NCBI GenBank assembly: GCA_947652605.1
Contig: OX393583.1
Coordinates: 7,419,222-7,483,221, forward strand
Origin: Elmis aenea
Taxonomy: Eukaryota; Arthropoda; Insecta; Coleoptera; Elmidae
Direction: 5' to 3'
Length of the DNA: 64,000 nucleotides
In this document: piece after piece, positions 1 through 10,869 of the stretch
Layout: every line of letters begins with the position of its first letter
Position numbering within the stretch: position 1 is the first letter of the stretch
The notes under the pieces: generated by a model
Databases searched by the model: none
The model's input: only the letters and a program-made list of their open reading frames with translations
Told to the model about the DNA's origin: nothing
Position numbers and translations under genes: made by a program

Positions 1-190
1 AAGAATAAAATGGGAAAAATGAGGAAGAGACTAAAAGAAAAAGGAGTCAGCTGGAGAGATGTGCTACAATTAGCTAACGATAGGCAGGAGCGGAGAAACA
101 ACACAGAAATAGAAAAGCATACCTCGTCACCAAAGGCACAAAAAGAACCGATTAAGAAGAAGATATTTTTGCGTTTAGTTATCTTGTTCA
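1..190 (+). mobile_element. 3' fragment of a non-LTR retrotransposon (LINE), cut by the window edge
   Basis: The translation from position 10 contains KEKGVSWRDVLQLANDRQE, the pattern found at the extreme C-terminus of many insect LINE polyproteins (G.SW.D...LA.DR..WR). The same sequence recurs at about 11340-11489, so the two are copies of one family. The coding part ends near 110 and is followed by a short 3' tail, AAAGCATACC...ACCAAAGGCACAAAAAG. Everything upstream, including the reverse transcriptase, lies outside the window. It is a dead fragment. Its tail is useful because it preserves the empty site for the element inserted at 11490. Confidence 0.7.
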
Positions 191-464
191 ACTAACAAAT
201 ATATTTTATAAATCTTACGCCTCTCTGTCTCATGTTATGAGTATTTTTTCATGGTTATGGACATGGACTTTCTAAGTTGCAATCCGATTCTGTTTGTTTT
301 TTGCCAACATTTAAACTTTTTTTTGTTCTCTTTCTGTCAGCTTCTTTTATCACATCATTTTAGGTTTTCCTTGTTCCTCACTTTTAACTTTTTCTCTATT
401 TCATGCTTCATGGAGTTTTCTGGTAATCTTTCTTTCTCCTATATGATGCACATGTTCAAAAAAT
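191..464. other. AT-rich spacer, nothing recognised
   Basis: T-rich sequence with no repeat, RNA gene or coding signature that I can identify. The short plus-strand frame here reads as low-complexity F/L/S-rich noise. Confidence 0.6.
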
Positions 465-1180
465 CTTACCTACGAAGGTCACGATATGTTGTCGCTAGAA
501 TCTGATCAAGTGTGTATTTATTAGATACATCAAGAACAATAAAACTAAATATTTTGCAGAGTTATGCGTGCCACTGGCCATATACTTCGGAAAAATACGG
601 GAAAAACTGAAAAGTTGAATAATAAAACAATGAAAGTAATTTTTGCGATCGCGTTGACCATGAAACCGCCAGAGATAAACTTTTTCCATTTACCAATTCG
701 CGCATTCTTTGCGAGTAAAATGGTGCAAAGTTTTTGAAAAAATCTTAAACGGTTCCGGAGAAAAACGTCAAAAACGAAACCCCTGCAAAAGCGTCATGTT
801 TGAGAAGTTGTGGTATAACCGTTATAACTAAATCTATGCATCTTGCATCGGCTAACATGGGAAAAGCGTTTTCACAAAGGACTGGTTTTTCGCGTTTTTC
901 TTCGGAACCGTTTAAGATTTTTTCAAAAGCTTTGCACCATTTTACTTGGAAAGGATGCGTTCATTGGTAAATAGAAGAATTTCGATTTTATCTCTGACGG
1001 TTTCATAGCCAAGGCGATCGCAAAAATTACCGTCACTTTTCAGTTTTTCTCCTCTATTTTTCCGAAGGGATGGCCAGTGGTACGTATAACTCTGCAAAAC
1101 ATTTAGTTTTGATGTTCTTGATGCAATAAACAGCCTTAATCAGATTCTAGCGACAACATATCGTGACCCTCCCTAGTGAG
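465..1180. mobile_element. Foldback MITE with inverted arms of about 340 bp
   Basis: The left arm (GGTCACGATATGTTGTCGCT at about 477) is mirrored by the right arm ending AGCGACAACATATCGTGACC near 1170. The mirroring continues inward through TGCCACTGGCCAT/ATGGCCAGTGGTA and TTTTTGCGATCGC/GCGATCGCAAAAA to a short centre near 800-880. It therefore folds into one long hairpin and has no coding content; the minus-strand frame at 495-689 is an artefact of the arm. A half copy lies at 38250-38385. Outer limits are approximate and no confident target duplication was seen. Confidence 0.8.
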
Positions 1181-2487
1181 TATGTGTTTCGTCACATATA
1201 AAACACATACCTATGCTTTGGCTCAGGTTATAATTTTACAATTTCAGAGCATCCTCAAGAATTACCACTTCCAAGTAGAATAAATATTCGTCACTGAATC
1301 GCAATGAGCGCAAGTTTTAAAATGTAAGAAGAGGTTTCTTAAACGGAATCGCTTCTTAAAGGCGGAGAAAATTTACAAATTGTTAACGGAGATAAATATA
1401 ATTCATTATTCGCGATGTTTTCTCGCTTTATGAAACTTGTTTGGCGGAACGTTTAGCTCGGCGAAGTTTTAGCAGCAAAAACTCGAATATAAATGACTAA
1501 AATTTTTCATAAACGCCAGCTTTCATGCGACCGCGCCATTACAAATGCCCTGTGTTTCTTCATAAAGCAGTTTAAAATTTAAGACTTTCTTTGTTTTAAT
1601 ATTTAGAAACATTTTAAACTCGGGCTACACCAAATTAACCTCATTTTTTAGAACATAAAAAGAATTTTAAGGTACATAAAACATCCAGAGAAATTCTGTT
1701 TTACAACAATTCTGCGATGAGGAGAAGTAAAAAAGTAATGGCTCAGGGTATTTTCAAGTAGAATAGTTACGTCTAGCCATAGCTCTGCATACAAATTAAA
1801 TTCAAAACTAATCCAACACCGATAAATCCCTAAAAAAATTCCATCTATACATGCATCATTTTTTCCTTGTCAGTTTTCTAGAAAACAAAAGAAATGCTCA
1901 GTGAATCTTGGGCAATTTATAACTGCTTTAAATTAGGGTTTATCGAGCCGAGCAAAATTTGTGGATAACAGAAATGTAAGAGACCCCGACGGCGAGGTAG
2001 AATAGGACTCACAATTATGGTCAAATTTATTGAACTACAAAAGAACGATATTGGCAGGGAATACGTACCACCAGAAAGAGGCAGCGAAGCTCAATTTTTT
2101 TAATTCTTAGCGTGTTAATAATCTTTAAATTACATCTTAAAACAGTGATATCCATGTATACGTATAAAAATCTATTGAAGTTCCATTTTGTTTCAAAGAT
2201 TATTAAAGGCTTTCTTGACTAAACTAATAGGGAAATAAGTGTTATTCAGATTTAAATGAAATTATGCATATTATTCAAACTCGTTCAAAACATTGTTTCA
2301 TATTAAATTTAATTGTTACTGTATACTTAATTTATTTTATTTTTTCTCAAAACTATATCATACACAAACTCTCTGCTATCAACTAGTTGTGTTACAAAAA
2401 AACCTAGAATCCTAAAGCCTTTTTATTTTTAAACTGAGATTCAATTTCCTCTTCTTAATCTTAATCAGATAAAGAACAAAATGAATA
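1181..2487. other. Unique AT-rich spacer
   Basis: No coding, RNA or repeat signature recognised. A slightly GC-richer patch lies at about 1420-1560. Confidence 0.5.
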
Positions 2488-2489
2488 TA

Positions 2490-2530
2490 CAGGGTGTTTC
2501 ACTTTTTATGAGACTAGAGAGATTATTTAC
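2490..2530 (+). mobile_element. Solo left terminus of a CAGGGTG-type element
   Basis: TA followed by CAGGGTGTTTCACTTTTTAT matches the terminus shared by many elements in this window. The partner is uncertain. A degenerate end, GGGAAACACCAGGATTA, lies near 3250-3270, and a cleaner one, GGACCACCCTGTA, near 5335-5345. If the second is the partner, the element would be 2.85 kb and would enclose the P-like fragment at 4390-4730. Confidence 0.45.
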
Positions 2531-4389
2531 GAAGATAGCAATCTCCGTAAATAATGAAAATACAAGGTTGGTTAAATGGGACAAAAGTTAGCTATTTAGG
2601 AGCGTATTTTAAACAAGATAGTGTTTTGTTTAAAAATTCCATAGCTTTCGTGATATAACGAAAAAACAGAAATCGATTAAAATTGTTAAACTTAAATATC
2701 TCGGCTATTGTTGAGAATACACAAAAACGCCAAGAGAAAAATGTTTTGTAGATTTTGTTTGCTATAAGATGGCGATAGTCAGATTTTTATTTATAAATTA
2801 CAGTGCGAGATATTTGACAAAACTTTTTTTTAATGGCAGTCGTAATAGGTGATGACAGATTTAAAGGTTATTATTTTCTCTCTACAATGATACAATATTT
2901 TATGTCTATTTTCAAAAATAAGCGAAATAATCTAAAAAAAATGCAAAATCTTTGGATGAAACTCAAGGTTGCTATGGAAAAAAAACAATAACCGATTTCA
3001 ATTGTTTTATTTCGACACTTAATTCATTAATTCCAAATCGTACACAAATGAAACAGATAACATACTTTGATCAATCATCTTTTCATCTGCTTATAATTCC
3101 TTTAAAATTAAAAATTAACATTTCTGGCTTAAATATGGAATAATAATTTAAATTTATTTTCTTTCTTCTTGTTCCAATTAAAAATGTACTAATATAAGTA
3201 ATAATTCATGTACATTTATAGCTAATTATTGTATACAAAACTATAGTGAACCGGAGGGAAACACCAGGATTAAATCAACAATTGAACACTGAACTATTAT
3301 ATCATAAGTAACAGAAATTTAATAAAAAATGTCATGTACAATAAACTTTTTAATAATTTTAAACATGTTAATGAGTAATAACAATTTAAAAAGCATTTAT
3401 TACAAAGTAAATAAATGTGCACTAATATGTATAAATAGTTTTTAAATATTTCAATTCCCGTTGATATTTCTCTCCTGTTAATTACATTGTGCAATAGCAT
3501 CGTAAAATTTTATGTAGGTTCTAATTCACTTGGCCTGAAAACGTTGTGTCAAGCGCAGCATTCAGCCACAACCCAATAAATAATACACGGACTAAGTAAC
3601 TTTGCAAACGTTTAATTTAAATGGACTGTGGTTATTTGATGTCAAACACAGTTACCACTAAAACTACGTTACCGAAACGATTTTGCAAATGAGTCGTACG
3701 GACGGGACAACACGCTACGCCGAGAAATAAAAATGTGTTCGATGGACCCTTTACAAACTGTTTTGCGTCGCGAACGCTTTCAGAGATTAAAATTGCTTCA
3801 GCAGAATGTAGTTTACAACGTTTAATAGCAAAAACAGTTCATTAATTTAATAAGCAGTGACGCTATTTAGCAAGGTTTGACGAATACTTGTATTTAAAAA
3901 CAGTGGCGTAGAATTGGCTCACAAGGTTTTATTTGCGGAAGAAATTTGTGGGAACAATTATTTTACTGTTAATTTTTTCATTATACCTTACTTGTTATCA
4001 ACAATGGAAATCTAAAATTTGATATTTTAATTAGACAAAAGCTTTCAAACAAAAATAAGATGTTTTTGAGGTAACAGCACGCTTTTTTATTTCCTATAGG
4101 CGTCATGTTGCAATTTTATGCTCATGGGTCTATTCGGGGCCTTCGTTATACTAGCGGGCCGACTCCTTACAGCAAAATGCGAGAAAAGTGGTGGGGATAA
4201 AGGCCGACCGTTCCTTATTGGCTCATGTTTGCGGTACGTTTTAATGTCTTTGCTGGTCTCTAAAACGAGATAATCAAAGAAAATTTTGTATCTCCAACAT
4301 CTATAATCATACTGTTCTTCATTGAGAACATCGTTCAATAGTAACAATCGATAGGTATTTAGAAGCTAAAATTTCACAACTAAGGCGAC
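2531..4389. other. AT-rich interval without recognised genes
   Basis: No family recognised. It contains a unique GC-richer patch at 3580-3800 and another at 4090-4240. The 86-residue minus-strand frame at 4087-4347 resembles nothing I know. Confidence 0.4.
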
Positions 4390-4730
4390 TTTATCATTCA
4401 GAAAATTCTAATGTAATTAAAACTGCACCTGCTTTAAGCAAGCTAGTTTTAAGTCCCATAGGAATTCGATGACAAAATGTATTACTTTGTGTTAAATTGT
4501 TTGAGAAAAAGAACATTACTGCTTTGAAAATGTTCCAAAATGATTTAAAAATGAATGCTTTAGGTACAATCATTACATTTATGCAATTAATTTCTAATTG
4601 GTGGAAAATTGTATATGAACGTCTTCGAGATCAATATGCAGAACCAATAACAAATTTGCAACATGAATACTTAGCATTTTTGAAAAATTTTGTAGAATGG
4701 GATGAGTTAGAAATTAATAACATTGCTTAA
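4390..4730 (+). pseudogene. Possible P-element/THAP9-like transposase fragment
   Basis: Reading through one stop gives a stretch with YHSENSNVIKTAPALSKLVL followed by a 77-residue open frame (4497-4730) containing ITALKM, then TFMQLISNWW and EYLAFLKNFVEWDE. Alternating helix-like segments around a conserved NWW/NWF, preceded by a TA.K...H..P...V.LA-like stretch, are reminiscent of the C-terminal half of P-type transposases. The match is to general pattern only. No THAP zinc finger or P-type terminal repeats were found nearby, so the assignment is weak. Another decayed transposase or domesticated gene is possible. Confidence 0.3.
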
Positions 4731-5334
4731 CGAAACGGAAAGTTGACAAACCATTTTCTTTATCAACACATACTTGCAAGACGTTACTATTATTGATAAA
4801 ATATTTATTTCAGCAACATAAAATACAATTTGTATTGTTAGAAAAATTTCAAATAGATCAATTGGAAGCAAGATTTGGTTAATATAGACAAAATAATGAG
4901 TGGAGCTTCTTATAATATAAGTGTAGAACAAGTTTTAGAATCTGAAAGAAAATTAAGAACCATTAATCTGTTAAAGTTAAAATCAGCGATTTAAGGAAAC
5001 TTTGAAATAAAAACCTTATTTTATGAGTTATCACAAAATGACAATGAAAATTGACGAATTAGACAAATTATTTGAGGACATAGATCGACATACTGGTTGC
5101 TTGTGGGGTTTAACATTCTTACCGAATGTGGTAATGGTAACCTATAAGGTATACCAAATTTGGATTAAATATATCAACTGGTTGGGAAACGGTTAAAAGT
5201 TATCGATATTTTTTCAAACATTTCAACAACCTGTATCTTTAAAATGAAGCGTTTATGGACCCATGTTGATATGGAATATTCGCTTTGAAATAAGTTTTTG
5301 TATCGACTGTTAAAGTCCTGCTACAAAAAGCTGG

Positions 5335-5343
5335 ACCACCCTG
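5335..5343 (-). mobile_element. Solo right terminus of a CAGGGTG-type element
   Basis: CTACAAAAAGCTGGACCACC then CTGTA. In reverse this reads TA-CAGGGTGGTCCAGCTTTTT, the same terminal pattern as the families at 13399 and 38635. No arm homologous to those families precedes it, so it is a different or truncated member. Confidence 0.45.
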
Positions 5344-5345
5344 TA

Positions 5346-7089
5346 TATTAAGCAATAGTGGATGTAGATTGTAACAATGTTCAATAATAATAAATGCAAT
5401 AAAAAATGATTGAAAGTTCTCGTGACAGGCTTTAAGTAAACGACATTTATTAATTAATTAATTAATTATTAGATTACCTGCTGTTATAACAACTTTTATT
5501 CAAACGCAACAATGAACGCCGGCATCGGGATGATGCAATAAAACACAAACTCGGTAAAGGTAATTATTTCCTGTTCTGTAAATAATCCTCTCGTTATTTG
5601 CACTGTAGTGGGCACCGTTTAGTTGAAATACAATAAACTCCCAACAGAACAGCGTAATAACGCATAACAAAATAAAGAGCTTATACAGAACATAGGATTT
5701 TAACAAATTCATGGTTTAGTCTGACAAAAGAGAATTAAAGTAATCCTTTTGTCTGCAAATTCTCTACTATAACAATGGCCTCGGCGGCCGGCGTCGTAAT
5801 TGTATACAAGACCAACAAATTAGCAGCCAGCCTCTTGTAATCAGATAAACAATTGGATGAGAGACTTTAATTAATGCTTGAACAATATGCCTCCGCGTCC
5901 GTTAAGATATTCTCATCAAAAATAAAACAATGCGATTGAAAAGCGGAGTTGACCACTTCAAAAATTAAACAAGTGAGCGAGGATTTCGTGTACTCCAATT
6001 TCACAGCGCACTCGGATACTGAGATGGCTCATCATAAAAAAAAAAAACAAATGCAGGATTGCTGCCATTTTTAAACTTGGGCTTGAGGTTTTAGTTTAGG
6101 TTTTATCCAAAAATGATTGAGGTTCACAAAATTCTAAGTTTGTTGTAGGTAGTTATGTCTAGCAAGTGACAAAATATTTATTATCACAACATTGTTGACA
6201 TGACCGCATTATAATTGTATATTTTAATTAAATTTACTCAAAAAAAGACTGAAAAGTAACGTCTAAAGTTTTCATTATCATAAAATGCAGTGCAGAAAGT
6301 TCAATTCTAATTTACTTCTGTAAGTTACGTCCTAGAACACGCGGAAGAACAGTAAGCGCACGGTAATGCAGCTGGATGTGTTTTACAAGTCTCCCCACGG
6401 CGCATGAAATATGAATGACCACTAGTTTCGCTCAGTTATTTTATTCTTTATGTACCGCCGGTGTTATAATCCTTCATTTTCACGCGCCCCACACGATACG
6501 GAGCGAACGAGAGAGAGGAGAGCGTTCGTAGATGAAACATAAAAAATAGATGACGTACATGCATGCAACGAATGACGTGTAAAAAAGGGAACACCTCTTA
6601 GAATAATGAAATTTCTGCAGCAAAGTGACGCGACACATACTTCTCTTTATGGGGGGATTTTAGCCCTTTCTAGCCGGGATATGATTAATTTTTTATTACT
6701 ACTCTGACCACTTTTTTTTGCGGAATTAAACATATAACGAACACATCTAAAATCTACCAACAAAAATAGTAATATCCAGCGCACCTTATTACATAATTAA
6801 ACTTTAAAAGTAATAAATAATCTACGATCTACCTATTTTATAGCGCACAATACTACAAAATCTCATAATATTCTTTACTATTAAGATAAATAGTAAAGAA
6901 AGGAAGGGGGTGACCTATCATAAAGCGTTTAGCCCGATCCTCGCCACCTATAGGAGCAAATAATGGAGCAAATTTAAAAAAAGCCGTATTAGATATATAG
7001 AAACGAAATTTTAAAGAAAAATTCGAGGTTAAGCGTGTAGAAACAAAATTATAACAGAAACCTATACAGAACACATCCAATGCCTAAAA
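5346..7089. other. Unique intergenic or intronic DNA with a GC-richer island
   Basis: Contains an (ATTA)n microsatellite at about 5449-5470. Non-repetitive GC-richer patches lie at 5500-5620, 5770-5900 and 6300-6560, the last with a purine run, GAGCGAACGAGAGAGAGGAG. No exon structure is convincing. Candidate conserved non-coding sequence only. Confidence 0.4.
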
Positions 7090-7320
7090 GTCATGTGCAT
7101 GGAATGGGAGAAAATGGGATGCCAAGGGAAGCCCATGAAGCAAACCTGGAGGTGGAAGCCAAAAGGGAAGACAAAGAAAAACCTGTAATGAGGAGGTAAA
7201 CGAGGCTGCCACGTACAGAGGGATCGAATGGAGCAAGATTAGAAAACTGACAAGAGACATAAAAAGATGGAGGAAGTCATACAAAGTCCACCTACATAAG
7301 AAGAACAGTAAAGAAGCTTA
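7090..7320 (+). mobile_element. LINE C-terminal fragment, second family
   Basis: Around 7145-7305 the plus strand reads KPKGKTKKN, then a frame-broken stretch ending RGIEWSKIRKLTRDIKRWRK. This is the GKR.RGRPR.TW ... RGI.W..V..LA.DR.RWR signature of the C-terminal tail of CR1/RTE-like non-LTR elements. An in-frame stop and loss of everything upstream show it is dead. It differs from the family at 1-190. A purine-rich, A-rich tract follows at 7320-7560 and may be its degraded 3' tail. Confidence 0.6.
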
Positions 7321-7935
7321 AGATTATAAAAAAACACAAAAAAAAAGGAAAAGGAAAAGAAGATTAAAATAAAGTAAAAAAAAAGGACAAGGATATGATC
7401 AAGGATAGGATCAAGTCGAAACTGAAAATGTTAAGAAAACTCAAATATTTTTCAACAATGAATTAACAGAGAAAGAAAGAGAAATACAAAGTCAGGTCAG
7501 AATAAGAGCAAAGACGGGAGGAGAGAGTGGTAAAAATGTGGGATTAAATTAATAATCGAAGTGAAGGACTAGGAATGGAGCAAAGATAGAAAAAAGCTAG
7601 AATTAGGGTAAAAATACAGACTTTCAAATTTCTTGATATGCGTAGGCTTGCTTATTTTTATGTTATCTACCAGTCATGAAAATAAAATGCCAAAATGAAA
7701 CTTGTCGTTCTGTTAAATAGCTGTGACCAAAAGAAAACAGTTTCATCAAAATATATTAAGCCTAAAGAATGCTCTACAATTTTTTCTAAACAAAGATGAA
7801 TGACGTTCAACACGAGCATGGAAATTTAATAAAATTTCTCACGAAAGAGGGTAATGGGTCAAAAGTTTCCATCAAAGTAGTAAAATTTTAGTCTCAGCGG
7901 TTTCTCTGGGATCAGGACTCTGTACAGGATGATAT
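7321..7935. other. A-rich, purine-biased spacer
   Basis: Long runs of A and G on the plus strand, probably 3' tail material of the preceding LINE plus unrecognised sequence. Confidence 0.35.
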
Positions 7936-8392
7936 CCCAAATCAGGTCGACCGGGTAAGGCAAGAAGACACGGTTAAAAAAAAAAAGATTCGGTGCTGCC
8001 AGATCGGCGAATGATTCATTGCTAGAGAAGTTGGGGCATCCGAAACAACTGTTTGAAAAGTGCTGCACGACGATTTGGGTATGGAGAAAGTGTCTGCGCG
8101 TTGGATTCCAAAACCCCGAAGCAAACGCTCGTCAGGAAAGATATTTGCCAAGAAAATTTTACCGCTTCACATGCTGATAAGAGCTTTTTTTCACGAATTG
8201 TTACAAAATAAGACTTACGTGTGTCACTGGGATCTTCCTACCAAACAAGAATCTGTCCAGTGGGTGCACTAACGTTCGCCTCCACCAAAAAAAAAAAGCC
8301 AAAACACAGTCTTCGGCCGGAAAAGTAATGGCAAGCATTTTTTGGAGCGTGAAAGGAGTTTTTTAGAATTTAAAAATTTAAAATTTAAAATA
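7936..8392 (+). pseudogene. Mariner transposase, N-terminal and central part, interrupted
   Basis: From about 7940 the plus strand encodes a decayed mariner: DRVRQED, IGE.FIAREVGASETTV.KV as the second helix-turn-helix, then LHDDLGMEKVSARWIPK, the hallmark mariner block. After frame breaks come VCHWDLPTKQESVQWVH and SPPPKK, matching the ETWVHHW-P-TKQES-QW region. The first catalytic aspartate of the ETW motif appears to be replaced by asparagine (NKTYVCHW). The coding sequence stops where the element at 8395 is inserted and resumes at about 10228. Confidence 0.75.
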
Positions 8393-8394
8393 TA

Positions 8395-10211
8395 CGGGGT
8401 GTGTATAAATTGGAAGCGCTACACGTGACGATGTTCTTCGTAAAATTCTAAGTCGAAAATCTTGATACAAAAATGTTGTACCATGCTACCTATGGCCTCA
8501 GGAACCATTTAAAGAAAAAAAAATTGGCAACATTGCATACATTGATTTGCGTTTGGACATTTTTTTTATCAGCAATTTTTACTTAGGTATTTAAAATTTT
8601 TGTTCGAACTGAAAGCTTTCAGTTCGTTAACATAGCTGCAAACTTTTAGGTATCGTCTAACACAAACTAGCAATAATTACGAGAAAAACCGAGATGACAG
8701 CTAATGACAATGTTGCCATATGTATTATTTTCATTCAAATCAGTGATTTACATATTTTCAACACCAATTTTTGAAAGGAATAACACAATATCTAGGCAAA
8801 AGTACTATTCGCAATTTATTTTTATTCCAAATGCAGCTTTTTCATTTGCAAGTATTAAATAATAACGCTTATTAAAGGACTAAATGTCAAAACTTTGAGG
8901 ACCTCTTGCAGACACAGCAAGCATGGTAGAACATTAGCCGCCTTTACACACAGACGCTTTCCTGCGCGATTGAGGGGCGTGTATGGTTTCGCGCGCGAAA
9001 GATTGTGTGTGTAAAAGGAGTGCAAAGGCAAACGAAAGCGTGTCGGAAATCGCGCACGCAATCTTGTGCGAGCCATATCTATGTACAACATTTGACAACG
9101 CGCGCTTTACTACACGCAAACGCGTAGTTTTTAAACATGGACATCCACCTGACGAAAGAATTAATAACAGATTTTATTAATTTAAATTAGTCCAGTTCTT
9201 TCTTATGGCAAGTGAAAAGTGAAGAATACAAAAATAGAATTATGCAAAGAACGAAGATTTCCCGAAGCCAATAGAGTTTAAGTTGTAGAAATAAATCAGA
9301 GTTTACAAAGGAATTAAAAAACTCTCGTGAAAGCCAGCGAAGTGGATGTGGTATTGATGAAGTATAATATAATTCGTCGCTGTGGTATTACAACCTGCTG
9401 CTATTCACAAAGGACCAGGAGCTACCCACCGACAGCATTTCTAATATAGACGAACCCTGTAACGAAGATGGTATAAATGCTCAAAGATGCAGAGGATATC
9501 CCAGTACTAAACTTCATGTCCTCAAATGATCGTCCAGTGGCCAAAAACCGCAGAGTACCCGTGAGACGTTCCTCAGCACTAATACTCTGTCGCATTATTG
9601 TATCTTGTTTCGTGATTTTGTTTAATCTTATTCAGCAGTGTTTCAAAAGAAACACTGTTCATCCGCAAATAATTTTTAAAATCATCAGGATGACTTTCAC
9701 GCAATAATTTTACTAAGGGTAAGCGACCAAAACGTCTATGGTCTTTCACCCAAAACCTCCGTTTTCGTCTTCTACTTTTTAAGACTTCACTTACACAAGC
9801 AAAAACCACAGCCAGTGCGATATTTTTTCATTTAAATTCCATTTCTTACGCAAACTAAAATTAACAAAACCTCGCACTCCAGCTAAAAGTGTGCAACTTA
9901 CAGGCGCTCCACGCGATTCGCTTTCGCGAAGGAAAGCGTGCGTGATTCGGATTTACACGTACGTTCTTTCGCGTGCATTTCTCAGTCGGCACGCTTTCCT
10001 GCGCGAAAGAACGGTGCATGCATTTTTGTAACAAACTTCAATCGCGCGCGAATACGCGTACACTTTTACCCGCGCGTAAAACTGTACGCTCGGAGTGTAA
10101 AGGAAAGCGCTTGTGTGTAAAGGCGGCTATTTTCGTATTAAGATTTTCGACTTAGAATTTTACGAAGAACATCGCCACGTGTAGCGCTTCCGCCAATTTT
10201 TACACACCCTG
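8395..10211. mobile_element. CAGGGTG-type MITE carrying a nested Harbinger element
   Basis: Inside TA (8393-8394) the left end reads CGGGGTGTGTATAAATTGG and the right end, before TA at 10212, is CCAATTTTTACACACCCTG. The arms mirror each other for at least 110 bp, including AGCGCTACACGTGACGATG and TTCTTCGTAAAATTCTAAGT. The right arm is cut by the insertion at 8936-10128: CAAGCATGGTAGAACATT before it continues as ATTTTCGTATTAAGATTTTC after it, matching the mirrored left arm. Without the insert it is about 620 bp. A solo arm of the same family is at 20769-20883. It sits inside a mariner. Confidence 0.85.
8936..10128 (-). mobile_element. PIF/Harbinger element, decayed, with 3-bp target duplication
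   Basis: The ends are AGCCGCCTTTACACACAGAC and, mirrored, AGCCGCCTTTACACACAAGC (about 27 bp, three mismatches). They are flanked by ATT at 8933-8935 and 10129-10131. On the minus strand 9809-9579 encodes RRKRRFWVKDHRRFGRLPLV, then ESHPDDFKNYLRMNSVSFET. The R(K)RRFWV...R...G....L...L...D...F.NYLRM pattern is the start of the Harbinger DDE nuclease. The catalytic core is absent, so it is non-autonomous. Both subterminal regions (about 8945-9115 and 9905-10100) are CpG-dense, with many copies of GCGCGAAAG-like motifs, unlike the AT-rich surroundings. Confidence 0.88.
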
Positions 10212-10213
10212 TA

Positions 10214-10400
10214 TAAACAAAGAAACTAAAATCAATTTGAAGACGGTTTGAAAGAAGTGTTAAAATTGAAACGGCCTTCATCGTGGCGCCAAAAGAATCT
10301 GCTTCTACACGATAATTCCAGGGTCCATAAAACACGCGGTGTTCACACTGTAATTCAAGAATGTGGATTTACTGAGCCGCGTTATCCAGTAACAATATTT
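10214..10400 (+). pseudogene. Mariner transposase, catalytic part (continuation of 7936-8392)
   Basis: In frame from about 10228: FEDGLKEVLKLKRPSSWRQK, then NLLLHDNSRVHK and a helix ending ECGF, as in the LK..RR.KL.KGVLLLHDNAPVHK block of mariner, including the second catalytic aspartate (HDN). It follows on from the fragment ending at 8392, with about 20 residues of weakly conserved linker missing or unrecognisable. The YSPDLAPSDY block is not recognisable after RYPV, so the 3' end is deleted. Confidence 0.7.
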
Positions 10401-10869
10401 CTGCATTGGAGTTTTGGAGGAATTTTTTGCTATACCGATCAACTAACTAAGTAACAAACAAAAATTGTCGATTAAACGAATCGACGATACAAAGCAACTA
10501 ATTATTTTTTACAATACAAGCAAATCCATAACAACCCCCCAACCAATTAAACACTTATCAGTTGTCATTCATCGGTTGACACGTTCGAGAATACCTTTTG
10601 AAACATCACTACAACAATTAATTACGGTCATTTTGTCAGGATCGTCCCACACTTCATACCGTTTGTTTAATATTTGATTTGAATGAATTCTAAACGCGCG
10701 ACCGTTAAAAGAGTCCGCGTACATCACTCGTGTTGGCGGTAAATTAATTTTTCAAAATGAAATTCCGTTTAAGCAATAACGTACTCTTCAACGAAAAATT
10801 ACAGAACGATCTAGCAGTTTCGTTTGCGGAATATTTCGAAATTGTCGCACAGCCATCCGTTGTTACGAA
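10401..10869. other. Spacer, nothing recognised
   Basis: No repeat partner or coding signature. The open frame beginning at 10757 is continuous with the LINE that follows, but its first 40 residues are not reverse transcriptase-like. Confidence 0.4.

Noticed and set aside
9938..10155. Overlapping R/A/S-rich frames
   Set aside because: Produced by CpG-rich subterminal motifs of the Harbinger element.
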